A stretch of DNA of 64,000 nucleotides from Chitinophaga horti (GCF_022867795.2 NZ_CP107006.1:6014001-6078000); one strand, 5' to 3'. Numbered from the stretch's first letter, positions 15,772 to 24,807 are shown. The notes: generated from the letters alone by a model not told the origin. Translations and numbers: made by a program.

Positions 15772-16280
15772 GGCGTTTTCCTCACGCTCTCCACCAAAGG
15801 CTCCAGTTGCTTCACCATCTGTACCCAATCCGTTGCCGTACCTTTTGGCACGGTGCCCGTTACCTTCGCATCTATCTTTTTCCCGTTCTGATAATAGTAT
15901 CGGCCCTCGTACGTGATATTCGTCCGGTCTTCATCGAGTTGCTGCTTCTTTTCATCGTAGGCGAACGCTTTCAGCAGGTCGTACACGAAAATGAGCTGGC
16001 CGTTCTGAAAGTAATATTCGGTGATAGCGATGCTATTCGAATAGCCAATCCAGCTGATCATCTTTTTAAGCTGGTCCTTTTTGTATAACCCCATAAGATA
16101 ACCTCCGCGATCCGTCATTTCTTCGAGATACGATTCATTGTCCAGGCGAACCTGTACGTACGCCGTATCTGCGTTTATCGCGGCCACGGCTTTACGGATC
16201 TCGGCAATCTGAGGCTGCTGGCCGAAGCAGGGGCTCAGCAAAAAGGTGAGTACGGCAATTAAAAGGTATCGATTCATCAT
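15768..16280 (-). CDS. Exported protein of unknown function
   Basis: The 170-residue product has a signal peptide (MMNRYLLIAVLTFLLSPCFG, cleavage before QQPQ). The mature part is about 150 residues with alternating charged and aromatic stretches such as ITEYYFQNGQLIFVYDLL and YEGRYYYQNGKK, suggesting a small beta-sheet domain with antiparallel YxNGK turns. I recognise no family. It overlaps a 37-residue membrane protein gene by four bases and is divergent from a receptor operon. Confidence 0.65.
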   Translation of the reverse strand: MMNRYLLIAVLTFLLSPCFGQQPQIAEIRKAVAAINADTAYVQVRLDNESYLEEMTDRGGYLMGLYKKDQLKKMISWIGYSNSIAITEYYFQNGQLIFVYDLLKAFAYDEKKQQLDEDRTNITYEGRYYYQNGKKIDAKVTGTVPKGTATDWVQMVKQLEPLVESVRKTP

Positions 16281-16394
16281 AGGATAAATATAAGAAAACT
16301 ATCAATCGTCCCAGGCGGGCAAAAAAACTTTATCTTTTTTTCTGACTGATTACCATGCAATTGGACGGATTTATCAGTGCCTTGTTTGTTTTGT

Positions 16395-16428
16395 AGTTTG
16401 GTTTATAAAATAAACCAAACTACATTTG
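16395..16428 (+). promoter_or_regulatory. Promoter with embedded 12-bp palindrome (putative operator)
   Basis: TTTG at 16397-16400 and TACATTTG at 16421-16428 (20-base spacing) form a good Bacteroidota promoter. A perfect inverted repeat, AGTTTGGTTTAT at 16395-16406 and ATAAACCAAACT at 16410-16421, lies over the -33 box and spacer and reaches the first base of the -7 box. A dimeric repressor bound here would block RNA polymerase; the winged-helix protein at the end of the operon is the obvious candidate. Confidence 0.65.
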
Positions 16429-16449
16429 ATCCATCAAACAACACCTGTT

Positions 16450-18603
16450 ATGTCCCCTAAATTACTCAGTCTGCTCTTCCTGCTCGTCCCTGCAGTATTA
16501 CAGGCACAAACAAAAATCTCCGGCAAAATCACTGACGGTAAAAAGCAGCCGCTTCCCGGCGTAAACATATACATCAAAGGCACCTACGACGGCGCGTCGT
16601 CGGCAGCGGATGGTTCCTATAGTTTCACCACTTCGGCAAAAGGTGATCAGTTGTTGTCGGCCACGATCGTGGGGTATAAGCCGTTCGAGCAAACGGTGAA
16701 CCTGGGCGGTACTGCTATCAACTTAAATATTATGCTGAAGGATGCGGTGAATGAATTGAAGATGGTAACGATTTCGGCAGGCAGCTTCGAAGCAAGTGAC
16801 GATAAAAAGAATACCATCCTGCAGTCGCTGGATATTGTGACGACAGGCGGCGCGAATGCAGATATCGTGGCTGCGTTAAAAACTTTGCCTGGTGCGCAGC
16901 AGGTGGGTGATAAGGAAGGCCTCTTCGTACGGGGTGGTACCAGCTATGAAACGCAGACGTTCATCGATGGCATGATGGTGCGCAATCCATTCTTTTCCGG
17001 TATGCCTGATTTTGCCGCCCGTGGTCGGTTTTCGCCATTCCTTTTTAAAGGCACTTCCTTCAGCAGCGGTGGCTACTCCGCACAATACGGACAAGGTCTT
17101 TCATCGGCGCTGATACTCGAGTCGAATGATTTGCCTACGCGTTCTTCGTCCTCAGTCGGCATTATGACGATCGGCGGAAGCCTTGGATTTGAGCAGCTTG
17201 CAAAGGACCAAAAGAGTGCTTATACAGTGGAAGCAAACTATACCAACCTGTTGCCTTACTTCAAAGTCTTTAAAACATTACGGCAACCCACCACGTATCC
17301 CGAAATTGCAGGTGGCTCGTTCAGCTATCGCCGAAAAACATCTAAAACAGGTATGCTGAAGGCTTATTTCTACGGCAACTGGAGCCGCTTCGGCTATCGT
17401 AGCGAAAGCCTCGAATATGAAGGCGATGAAGAGTTGTTCGAGTTGAAAAACTATAATGTATACAGCAACATCACTTACCGCGAAAGTTTGGGCAAGGGTT
17501 GGAGAATGAACGCGGGCATTTCTTACAGCACGAACAAAGACAACCTCCATATGGACACGGTAATGAAAAACCTGGAAGCCAGGGTAGGCAGCCGTTCCGA
17601 CTTATCGCAGGCGCGACTGGTGTTCTCAAAAAGCCTTGGCGCTTTTTCATCGCTGCGCGTTGGTGGTGAATATCAATACGCAGTAGAAAACACTTCCTAC
17701 AATCAGTATCAACTCGACTACGATGATAATTTCGGGGCAGGTTTTATTGAAGCGGATGTATACTTCACGCCGAAGTTCGTTGGCCGCGCGGGTTTGCGGA
17801 CGGAATACACTTCACTGATGGATAAGGTGAACCTCGCGCCGCGTGTATCGATGTCGTACAAACTGGATGATGCGGGCCAGGTATCGCTGGCTTATGGCGA
17901 GTTTTATCAAAAGCCCGAGCAACAGTATCTGCGCCAGCGAAATGATTTGAATTACATGCGTGCTACCCACTACATCGCTACCTACGAACGGCGCTCGGTT
18001 GCCTATACCTTACGTACGGAACTGTTTTACAAAAAGTACCATGATCTGATTAAAACGGCACCGGCCCTGAATAACGATGGAACTGGTTATGCGCAGGGTG
18101 TAGAGCTGTTCTGGCGTGATAAGAAAACAATTAAGAACGGTGACTACTGGATATCGTATTCATATCTCGACACAAAAAGAGATTACCTGAATTATCCGCG
18201 GGAAGTGCAGCCGGACTTTGCTGCGAAGCACACTGCATCATTCGTATACAAACAATTCTTCTCGGCGATATCTACGAATATCGGCGTTACGTACAGCTTT
18301 GCTACGGGCCGCCCATACTACAATCCAAATCGCCCCGTAGCGGAGTTTATGCGTGACCGTACAAGAACTTTCAATACGCTCGGCCTCACGGCCAACTACC
18401 TGACCACCGTGGGTAAAGCATTTACGGTGTTCGTACTGTCCATCTCGAATCTGGCCGGTCAGCAGCAGGAGTATGGCTATCGTTACTCCAGCGACGGATT
18501 ACGCCGCAGTGCGGTAAGGCCCATGACGCCGAGCTTCTTTTTCGTAGGCATGTTTATGAGCTTTGGCGTAGACCGCCGCCAGGAAGTAATCGACAACAAT
18601 TAA
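16450..18603 (+). CDS. TonB-dependent receptor with N-terminal carboxypeptidase-like domain
   Basis: The product is about 717 residues from the ATG at 16450; the TTG 24 bases upstream falls in the -7 box. A signal peptide (MSPKLLSLLFLLVPAVLQA) precedes a CarboxypepD_reg-like domain (ISGKITDGKKQPLPGVNIYI). Then come the plug with GLFVRGGTSYETQTFIDGM and a beta-barrel. The last residues (VDRRQEVIDNN) do not end in Phe, which is unusual. It lacks the size of SusC proteins and has no SusD neighbour, so a sugar role is not indicated. It is the first gene of an apparent operon with a TPR-like protein, two membrane proteins and a regulator. Confidence 0.87.
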   Translation: MSPKLLSLLFLLVPAVLQAQTKISGKITDGKKQPLPGVNIYIKGTYDGASSAADGSYSFTTSAKGDQLLSATIVGYKPFEQTVNLGGTAINLNIMLKDAVNELKMVTISAGSFEASDDKKNTILQSLDIVTTGGANADIVAALKTLPGAQQVGDKEGLFVRGGTSYETQTFIDGMMVRNPFFSGMPDFAARGRFSPFLFKGTSFSSGGYSAQYGQGLSSALILESNDLPTRSSSSVGIMTIGGSLGFEQLAKDQKSAYTVEANYTNLLPYFKVFKTLRQPTTYPEIAGGSFSYRRKTSKTGMLKAYFYGNWSRFGYRSESLEYEGDEELFELKNYNVYSNITYRESLGKGWRMNAGISYSTNKDNLHMDTVMKNLEARVGSRSDLSQARLVFSKSLGAFSSLRVGGEYQYAVENTSYNQYQLDYDDNFGAGFIEADVYFTPKFVGRAGLRTEYTSLMDKVNLAPRVSMSYKLDDAGQVSLAYGEFYQKPEQQYLRQRNDLNYMRATHYIATYERRSVAYTLRTELFYKKYHDLIKTAPALNNDGTGYAQGVELFWRDKKTIKNGDYWISYSYLDTKRDYLNYPREVQPDFAAKHTASFVYKQFFSAISTNIGVTYSFATGRPYYNPNRPVAEFMRDRTRTFNTLGLTANYLTTVGKAFTVFVLSISNLAGQQQEYGYRYSSDGLRRSAVRPMTPSFFFVGMFMSFGVDRRQEVIDNN

Positions 18604-18636
18604 TTCATCTGTTCAATACCAAAAAATATATCACTC

Positions 18637-19281
18637 ATGAAACGTTTTCTTTCTTTCTTTTTGATGCTGACGACCGTTGCGACCATTGCAAATGCACAAA
18701 GCGCGCAATACCAGGAAACAATGGAACAGCAAATTGGCGAAATGTATAAAAACCAGCAGTCTGGCGGCCTGGCACAAAGCGCCAACACGTTCGACCGAAT
18801 TGCCGAAGCCGAAAAAACACAATGGCTGCCTTACTACTACGCTGCCTACTGTCGTGTGATGCAGGCGCTTGACGCACAAGGCTCAAATGCCATCGACGCG
18901 TTCGCCGATCAGGCCGAAAAGAGTATTGAAAAAGCGGAAGCGCTGAGCAAAGATAACGCTGAAATTGCCTGCCTCAAATCGCTGATCACCACCGCACGTA
19001 TCAACGCCGATCCCATGACCCGCGGCCGCAAGCTGAGTCCTGTAGCGGCCAGGTACCTAAGTGATGCGAAAAAATACGATGCCGAAAATCCGCGCATCTA
19101 TCTGCTGGAAGGACAAAGCCTTTTCTATACACCAGAGCAGTTCGGCGGCAGCAAAGTAAAAGCGAAAGAGAAGTTTGAGCTGTCACTGAAGAAGTTCGAT
19201 GCTTTCAAACCCGCCAGCAGCCTTGCGCCTAACTGGGGTAAAGAATATACGGAATCATTGTTAAGTAAAATCGGCAGGTAA
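18637..19281 (+). CDS. Exported helical (TPR-like) protein
   Basis: The 214-residue product has a signal peptide (MKRFLSFFLMLTTVATIANA). The rest is helical and Ala/Lys/Glu-rich with repeat-like segments (QWLPYYYAAYCRVMQAL, AIDAFADQAEKSIEKAEALS, NPRIYLLEGQSLFYTPEQFG) resembling TPR units, a protein-interaction fold. It is 33 bases after the receptor gene, so probably a periplasmic partner. A 14-bp hairpin follows. Function unknown. Confidence 0.72.
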   Translation: MKRFLSFFLMLTTVATIANAQSAQYQETMEQQIGEMYKNQQSGGLAQSANTFDRIAEAEKTQWLPYYYAAYCRVMQALDAQGSNAIDAFADQAEKSIEKAEALSKDNAEIACLKSLITTARINADPMTRGRKLSPVAARYLSDAKKYDAENPRIYLLEGQSLFYTPEQFGGSKVKAKEKFELSLKKFDAFKPASSLAPNWGKEYTESLLSKIGR

Positions 19282-19288
19282 TCCACAT

Positions 19289-19324
19289 ACGGCTGATGAA
19301 TAAAAACGTATATTCATCAGCCGT
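19289..19324 (+). terminator. 14-bp hairpin after the TPR-like gene
   Basis: Bases 19289-19302 and 19311-19324 form a perfect 14-bp stem with an 8-base loop. No T-run follows, so partial termination or message processing within the operon is more likely than a full stop. Confidence 0.5.
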
Positions 19325-19341
19325 TATTAAAACACTATACT

Positions 19342-19932
19342 ATGGAACAGCAGGAACAGTTTTCGTATGAAGACAGTCTACGCGTCATCACCCAGATGAT
19401 AGAACAGGTAAAAGAGCGGGTACTGAGTGATGGATTCGACTACATGTTATGGGGCGGCTTTGTAGGTGCGGCCGCTTTGTTGCAATATGCGCTCATGAAG
19501 TTCGGGGTAACTTTTCACTGGATCGGTTGGGCTACATTGATGCCGCTGGCAGGCATTATTACAGCGATCTACAATACGCGATGTCGTAAACGCAGCGGGG
19601 CGAAAATTGTAGCCCTGGAAATATTTCTTTCGGTGCTGACGGCGTTTCTCGTATCGCTCGGCATCATCATCTTTTCCTTCTCTGCACTGGGTTATAAACA
19701 TGGCCTGGGGGTAATATTAGTGTTGTACGGTTTGTGGATCTTTATTTCTGGTCGTATTTTTAAGTTTAAACCGTTCGTTTACGGTGCGATCATCAATTGG
19801 GCGGGCAGCTTACTGATTTTCCACGTGTTCGATTATTATAATACCTTGCTTACGGTAGCCACAGCCGCGTTGTTGGGATATTTTTTACCCGGTTACCTGC
19901 TGCGTTTGGACGTGAAAAAGAAAAGCATTTAA
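19342..19932 (+). CDS. Multi-pass membrane protein, paralog of the next gene
   Basis: The 196-residue product has a polar N-terminus (about 30 residues) and five to six membrane helices. It shares with the next gene the pattern SLxxIxxMI near the start, a WGxx motif before helix 1, LxLYGLxxxxxG near helix 4 and GYxxPGYxLR at the C-terminus, so the pair is a tandem duplication. Such small membrane proteins next to winged-helix regulators are common in Bacteroidota, but no function is known to me. Confidence 0.75.
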   Translation: MEQQEQFSYEDSLRVITQMIEQVKERVLSDGFDYMLWGGFVGAAALLQYALMKFGVTFHWIGWATLMPLAGIITAIYNTRCRKRSGAKIVALEIFLSVLTAFLVSLGIIIFSFSALGYKHGLGVILVLYGLWIFISGRIFKFKPFVYGAIINWAGSLLIFHVFDYYNTLLTVATAALLGYFLPGYLLRLDVKKKSI

Positions 19933-19934
19933 AC

Positions 19935-20552
19935 ATGATGCCTGAAGACGAAAAACCAATGACCGGGCGCGAAAGCCTGGAACTGATACAAACGATGATC
20001 CACTCCGCAAGGGAAGGTATGGCCATGAGTGGCAGCGGCCTGCTGTTCTGGGGTTGGATGTTGCTGGCCTGCGCCGTCTCCTCTGCGGTGCTGATCTACA
20101 CGGAGTATGCCTGGCCATTTCTGCCATGGAATATCTTTTTATTGGTGTGCGTGGTGTTGCTCATCATCAACCTGGTAAAACCTAAAAAGCAGGAAAAGGT
20201 AAAAACATATATGGACGAATTGTTCCGCCATTTTGCGACAGGTTTTTACATTTGTGTTTTCATTGTGATCTTTTCCATGAACTTCAGTTCGGTGTCAGCC
20301 AACCACGCTTTTGCTTTTTTACTGATGTTATATGGGCTCATGATGTACGTATTGGGCGTATCGATGAAGTTGCGTGCGATGATTGTTGGCGCGGTCATTA
20401 CCTGGCTTTGCTGCCTCGCTTCCCTGCTGCTCGTAAAGTTTTTATATGTGATGTTGTTTACTGCCCTCGCAGTGTTCGCCGGTTATTTAATTCCCGGTTA
20501 CATACTCAGGGCCGCGTGGAAAAAGCAGCAACAACGTGAAATGGAATCATGA
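19935..20552 (+). CDS. Multi-pass membrane protein, paralog of the preceding gene
   Basis: The 205-residue product has an N-terminal polar helix (ESLELIQTMIHSAREGM) and five to six membrane helices, ending GYLIPGYILRAAWKKQQQ. Only two bases separate it from its paralog, and its stop codon overlaps the start of the winged-helix regulator gene by four bases. The tight packing implies coupled translation and a shared role, perhaps membrane control of the regulator; that is inference. Confidence 0.75.
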   Translation: MMPEDEKPMTGRESLELIQTMIHSAREGMAMSGSGLLFWGWMLLACAVSSAVLIYTEYAWPFLPWNIFLLVCVVLLIINLVKPKKQEKVKTYMDELFRHFATGFYICVFIVIFSMNFSSVSANHAFAFLLMLYGLMMYVLGVSMKLRAMIVGAVITWLCCLASLLLVKFLYVMLFTALAVFAGYLIPGYILRAAWKKQQQREMES

Positions 20553-20845
20553 TGGACTTTCAGGAACTGGATCCGGTATTACACTCGCAGCTACGGCTGG
20601 CGATCATGTCTGTACTCATCAGCGTGAAGGAGGCCGAGTTCACTTTCCTGAAAGAAAAAACGAATGCTACCGCAGGCAACCTGAGTGTGCAGATCAACAA
20701 ACTAAAAGAAGTTGCTTATATAGAAGTGATAAAGCAGTTCAAAGACAACTATCCCCAGACGATTTGTAAAATTACCCCGACAGGTGTGGCGGCTTTCGAA
20801 AATTATGTGAAGTCGATACAATCTTATCTTAACGCTGGCAAATAA
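20549..20845 (+). CDS. Winged-helix DNA-binding regulator (MarR/PadR-like, 98 aa)
   Basis: The 98-residue protein is almost only a winged helix: LHSQLRLAIMSVLISV (helix 1), FTFLKEKTNATAGNLSVQIN (helix-turn-helix with recognition helix), KLKEVAYIEVIKQF and TICKITPTGVAAFENYV (wing and dimer helix). This matches the small stand-alone winged-helix regulators of Bacteroidota. It overlaps the membrane protein gene before it (ATGA). A perfect palindrome in the promoter of the receptor gene at 16450 is a candidate binding site, making this a plausible autoregulator. Confidence 0.82.
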   Translation: MMDFQELDPVLHSQLRLAIMSVLISVKEAEFTFLKEKTNATAGNLSVQINKLKEVAYIEVIKQFKDNYPQTICKITPTGVAAFENYVKSIQSYLNAGK

Positions 20846-20919
20846 ATCCGGCGCATGCGCAATGCAGTTCCTGGTGTTAACTTCAGTATACCACGTTTAA
20901 CCCAAAAAAAGACACTGCT

Positions 20920-21765
20920 ATGGAACTCCTCGATCAAAAAGTACAGGTGGCTCCCACCGCCGCGCTGGTGCTGTTACAGGCCCGCGAGATCTTTGTTGAT
21001 GGTATTGGCAGGGATTACCTGTCGCACCTCGACCTCTCCGCCATTGAGCCGATGCTCGAAAAGCTGAACGATGTACCCGGTGCCATGAGCCGCGTGGTGC
21101 AGTTCCGCAAGCAATATCTGCGTTTCCTCGCGGACGCTTATCTGCCCGAAAGTGAGCCGGTACAGGTGGTGATCTTAGGTGCAGGCCTCGACCCGCTCGG
21201 CTTGCAGCTGCTGGAACGTTACAGCGATGATATCGCACAAATCTTCGAGGTAGACACAGCGCATCTGGCCGAAAAAGAAATTATTTACCGCAAACTCGCG
21301 CCAAATGCCACGCAGCTGCATCTCATCCACTGCGATATTACGGACCCGCACCACCTGCTGGACTGTCTCGTTACAGCAGGATACGACAAGGATGTGCCGA
21401 CGATCGTCGTTTTTGAAGGTGTTGTGCATTACATCACGCAGGAAAAGTTTTACGACATCATGCGCCGCTTCCGCACCCGCAACCGTACTAACCTGGTGTT
21501 GATGGATTACTCTTTGCCTTATGAGGATGTGTCGCCGGGGTTGGCACCGGCGTATCGTAAGTCGATACAGTCGCTGGAATACACTTTTAAATGCCGTTTT
21601 TACCAGCACAGCCGCTTACAGGTATTTGGCCTCATCGACCGGCTGGGCGGCGATGTGTCTACCATCGACAGCCTGCAGGACGTAGAGTTTAAAATAAAGG
21701 GCAGGAATGAGCATTACTACGATGCAGCAGATGGCGTGCTGGAGATCATTTCGTTTTACCTGTAG
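20920..21765 (+). CDS. SAM-dependent methyltransferase, leucine carboxyl methyltransferase (LCMT) family
   Basis: The 281-residue protein shows the LCMT/PPM pattern: RKQYLR before the SAM fold, the glycine loop ILGAGLDPLGLQL (about residues 88-100), the acidic residue ending strand 2 in FEVD, HCDITD, and FEGVVHYI at the active-site strand. Bacterial members methylate small-molecule or peptide carboxyl or hydroxyl groups, often in secondary metabolism; the substrate cannot be told. It is 74 bases downstream of the regulator gene and converges with pdxA with only eight bases between stop codons and no terminator. Confidence 0.8.
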   Translation: MELLDQKVQVAPTAALVLLQAREIFVDGIGRDYLSHLDLSAIEPMLEKLNDVPGAMSRVVQFRKQYLRFLADAYLPESEPVQVVILGAGLDPLGLQLLERYSDDIAQIFEVDTAHLAEKEIIYRKLAPNATQLHLIHCDITDPHHLLDCLVTAGYDKDVPTIVVFEGVVHYITQEKFYDIMRRFRTRNRTNLVLMDYSLPYEDVSPGLAPAYRKSIQSLEYTFKCRFYQHSRLQVFGLIDRLGGDVSTIDSLQDVEFKIKGRNEHYYDAADGVLEIISFYL

Positions 21766-21773
21766 GTAAGCTG

Positions 21774-22844
21774 TTATTCGGACGCGAGTTCCATTTTCTT
21801 CAGCGGGTTGCGCGTATTTTCGGCGTAACGCTGGCGCTGGTTAATGATATCGATACAACTGTAAATCGACTGGCGGAAGGAATCCGGGTCGGCCAGGTTT
21901 TTACCGGCAATATCGAACGCGGTGCCGTGGTCGGGCGAGGTGCGTACGATCGGTAATCCTGCGGTGTAGTTGATGCCGTGGCCGGCAGCGAGTGATTTAA
22001 AGGGGATGAGTCCCTGGTCGTGGTACATCGCCAGGATGCCATCGAACTGCTCGTGCATACCGCGTGCAAAAAAGGCATCTGCACTGTAAGGCCCGAAGCA
22101 AAGAGTACCGTTATGTTTGGCCTGTTTAATGGCCGGGATGATTTGTTTTTGTTCTTCCGTACCGATAAGGCCATCGTCACCTGCGTGCGGGTTAAGGCCC
22201 AGCACAGCGATGCGTGGATTGTCGATACCGAAGTCGCGTATAAGGCTATCTTTCATCAATGCCAGCTTCTGGAGGATGTTTTCAACCGTTACATATTTGG
22301 CGATTTCTGCTACCGGCACATGTTCGGTAAGCAGGCCCACCCGCATGTTGTCGGCAGTCATCAGCATCAGCACGTCTTTCGCTTTAAAGCTGTCGCGCAG
22401 GTAAGGTGTATGACCGGTGTAGTTGAAGTCCTGGCTTTGGATGTTGTTTTTGTGGATGGGCGCGGTAATGAGCCCCGCGATGTCGCCGTCTTTAAGACAT
22501 TGAATGGCTACGGCCAGCGAGCGGGCTGCGTATTTGCCACCAATTTCATTGATCACTCCCGGGGTGATCTGCACCTCTTCTTCCCAGCAGTTAAATACAT
22601 TTACCTGCTTATCGCTAAGTTTTGTAAAGTCCTTTATGCTCTGGTAGTTAAAGTTGTTTTCGTTGACCAGCTTACGGTAAAAGTTCACCGTTTTGTTGGA
22701 CGCGAAAATGATGGGCGTGCATAGCTCCAGCATCCGGTTATCTGCAAAAGTTTTAATAATGATCTCAGCGCCGATGCTGTTGATGTCGCCGATCGTGATG
22801 CCGATAACGGGCCTGTTGGCTGTATTTGTTTGTGGTGTGCTCAT
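21774..22844 (-). CDS. pdxA: 4-hydroxythreonine-4-phosphate dehydrogenase
   Basis: PdxA oxidises 4-phosphohydroxy-threonine in the DXP-independent part of pyridoxal phosphate synthesis. The 356-residue protein shows the family start VIGITIGDINSIGAEIIIK, the substrate segment FNYTGHTPYLRD, metal ligands in LGLNPHAGDDG and in MYHDQGLIPFK, and the C-terminal RTSPDHGTAFDIAGK. Length is normal (about 330-360). It is divergent from rsmA; pdxA and rsmA are also neighbours in enterobacteria, there in the same direction. Confidence 0.95.
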   Translation of the reverse strand: MSTPQTNTANRPVIGITIGDINSIGAEIIIKTFADNRMLELCTPIIFASNKTVNFYRKLVNENNFNYQSIKDFTKLSDKQVNVFNCWEEEVQITPGVINEIGGKYAARSLAVAIQCLKDGDIAGLITAPIHKNNIQSQDFNYTGHTPYLRDSFKAKDVLMLMTADNMRVGLLTEHVPVAEIAKYVTVENILQKLALMKDSLIRDFGIDNPRIAVLGLNPHAGDDGLIGTEEQKQIIPAIKQAKHNGTLCFGPYSADAFFARGMHEQFDGILAMYHDQGLIPFKSLAAGHGINYTAGLPIVRTSPDHGTAFDIAGKNLADPDSFRQSIYSCIDIINQRQRYAENTRNPLKKMELASE

Positions 22845-22866
22845 GCTTACCTCGGGAATTGGCTAA

Positions 22867-22874
22867 CAAATATA
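22867..22874 (-). promoter_or_regulatory. -7 element of pdxA
   Basis: The reverse strand reads TATATTTG, matching TAnnTTTG, 22 bases before the pdxA start codon. Confidence 0.5.
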
Positions 22875-23003
22875 CGGGATTCCTTATTGACTCCCTACTG
22901 TTTTCCTTTGTGAGCCCGTCTCAGGCGCCGGTTAAACCGCAGTAATCCCATAAAATCCCGCAATACGTCAAAGCTAACGTGGCCCCGATCAGCCCCTTTT
23001 CCT

Positions 23004-23011
23004 TAATTTTG
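23004..23011 (+). promoter_or_regulatory. -7 element of rsmA
   Basis: TAATTTTG matches TAnnTTTG and lies 17 bases before the rsmA ATG. The rest of the 184-base divergent gap shows no other signal. Confidence 0.5.
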
Positions 23012-23028
23012 CATCTTATCTCGTTTAC

Positions 23029-23781
23029 ATGTACACGCTAAAGAAGTCACTGGGGCAGCATTTTCTGAAGGATGAAAACATCTGCCGGAAGATCGTGGAT
23101 GCCCTGCCCGCACCGGAAGGCACACAGATACTGGAAGTTGGCCCGGGTGCCGGCGCCATCACCAAATACCTGCTGGAGCTGCCGGGTACCACTTTTAAAG
23201 CGGTGGAGCTGGATACGGAAAAGGTGGAATATCTCCAGAAAACTTACCCCGCCATCCAGGGTAAACTGATCAACGAAAGCTTCCTGGAAGTGGCGCCGCC
23301 GTTTGAAGGCAAATTTTCCGTGATAGGCAACTTTCCGTACAACATATCCACCCAAATCATGTTTCGGGTGCTGGAATGGAAAAACCAGGTACCGGTTGTG
23401 GTGGGCATGTTCCAGAAAGAAGTGGCGCAGCGTATTGCCGCCCCGCATAACAATAAGGATTACGGCATCCTCAGCGTACTGATACAGGCATTTTACCGGG
23501 TAGAATACCTTTTCGATGTGTCGGAGAACTGCTTTAACCCGCCCCCTAAAGTGAAGTCGGGCGTAATTCGCCTGCATCGACTGGAAGAGCAATACGACAT
23601 CCGCAATGAAAAGAAGTTTTTTCTGCTGGTGAAAACCGCGTTCGGGCAACGCCGCAAGCAACTCCGCAACCCGCTGAAAGGCTTATTTAAGAAAGAAGAT
23701 TTACAGGACGATATATTTACCAAAAGGGCAGAAGCGCTTACCGTAGCAGATTTCGTAGCCCTCTCGCACAAAATGTTATGA
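23029..23781 (+). CDS. rsmA: 16S rRNA dimethyladenosine transferase
   Basis: RsmA (KsgA) dimethylates two adjacent adenosines in the 3' hairpin of 16S rRNA during 30S assembly. The 250-residue protein has KSLGQHFLKDENI at the N-terminus, the SAM loop LEVGPGAGAITKYL, VELD, and the catalytic GNFPYNIS (NxPY motif). NPPPKVKSGVIRL and FGQRRKQLRN mark the C-terminal part. Its stop overlaps the start of the following dehydrogenase gene (ATGA), so the two are co-translated. Confidence 0.97.
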   Translation: MYTLKKSLGQHFLKDENICRKIVDALPAPEGTQILEVGPGAGAITKYLLELPGTTFKAVELDTEKVEYLQKTYPAIQGKLINESFLEVAPPFEGKFSVIGNFPYNISTQIMFRVLEWKNQVPVVVGMFQKEVAQRIAAPHNNKDYGILSVLIQAFYRVEYLFDVSENCFNPPPKVKSGVIRLHRLEEQYDIRNEKKFFLLVKTAFGQRRKQLRNPLKGLFKKEDLQDDIFTKRAEALTVADFVALSHKML

Positions 23782-24701
23782 AGCAAGTACTGATCACCGC
23801 GAAAGTGAATCCTTATCTCATTAATGAACTGGAACAAAAAGGCTACACCGTAATTTATCAACCTGCTGTTACCTACGATGAAGTAACTGCGCAAATCGGC
23901 CAGGTAGACGGTATGATCGTGACCACCCGTATTAAGGTCGATAAAGCGATGCTGGACAAAGCATCCAGGCTGCAGTGGATCGGTCGTTTGGGTTCGGGCA
24001 TGGAATTGATCGATGTGCCGTATGCGGAAAGTAAGGGCATAAAATGTGTCAGCAGTCCCGAAGGTAATGCCGATACGGTAGGCGAACAGGTAGTGGGTAT
24101 GTTGATATGCCTCCTGCACAACCTGCTTAAAAGTAATCTCGAACTGCGCGAAGGGATATGGGAGCGTGATGGCAACCGTGCCTGGGAACTGGGCGGTCGC
24201 ACAGTAGGCATTATCGGGTATGGGCATACCGGAAGCGCCGTTGCCAAACGTTTACGCGGCTTCGGTGTAAACATCATTGCCTACGATAAGTACAAAAAGA
24301 ACTACGGCACCAGCGAAGTAAAAGAGGTAAGTCTGCAGGAGATATTTGAGCAGGCCGAAATCGTTACTACTCACCTGCCGCTTACAGAAGAAACACGTCA
24401 TATGGTGAATGCGGAATTTTTTCGTTCGTTCGCCAACCCCATTTATTACATCAACGCTTCGCGTGGTAAGGTGGCAGATACACGTGCGCTTGCAGATGCG
24501 TTGGAAACAGGCCTGGTGAAAGGAGCCTGCCTCGATGTACTGGAGAACGAAAAGCTGTCAACCTACACAGAAGAGGAGAAGATATTGTTCAACCGTTTGC
24601 TTCGCAATCCCAATGTAGTCATGACTCCGCACATTGCCGGGTACTCTCACGAGGCAACGATCAAGATGGCTAAAATCGTGCTGCAGAAGTTAGATATATA
24701 G
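23778..24701 (+). CDS. D-2-hydroxyacid dehydrogenase (phosphoglycerate dehydrogenase-like)
   Basis: The 307-residue NAD-dependent enzyme has a Rossmann segment GRTVGIIGYGHTGSAVAKRL (about residues 140-160) and the acidic specificity residue in AYDKY. The catalytic set is visible: Arg in NASRGKVADTRAL, Glu in DVLENEKL and His in MTPHIAGYS. The family reduces 2-keto acids or oxidises 3-phosphoglycerate; there is no ACT domain, so serine synthesis is possible but not certain. A short AT-rich hairpin overlaps the stop codon. Confidence 0.87.
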   Translation: MKQVLITAKVNPYLINELEQKGYTVIYQPAVTYDEVTAQIGQVDGMIVTTRIKVDKAMLDKASRLQWIGRLGSGMELIDVPYAESKGIKCVSSPEGNADTVGEQVVGMLICLLHNLLKSNLELREGIWERDGNRAWELGGRTVGIIGYGHTGSAVAKRLRGFGVNIIAYDKYKKNYGTSEVKEVSLQEIFEQAEIVTTHLPLTEETRHMVNAEFFRSFANPIYYINASRGKVADTRALADALETGLVKGACLDVLENEKLSTYTEEEKILFNRLLRNPNVVMTPHIAGYSHEATIKMAKIVLQKLDI

Positions 24702-24746
24702 CTATTATATATATGATAGCTACTGGCTATCGTACTGAAAAAAGTA

Positions 24747-24807
24747 TATATTTGCAGTTCATCAGTTTACAACGCTTCTATGCAAATGGGGGCGTTGCTT
24801 TTTTTTC
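24747..24807 (+). promoter_or_regulatory. greA promoter and leader with an attenuator-like hairpin
   Basis: TATATTTG at 24747-24754 is a -7 element; transcription should start near 24761. Just downstream, bases 24770-24775 and 24792-24797 form a 6-bp GC-rich stem followed by a run of eight Ts, i.e. an intrinsic terminator inside the leader, 22 bases before the greA ATG. It could also serve as the terminator of the upstream dehydrogenase gene. Confidence 0.55.
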
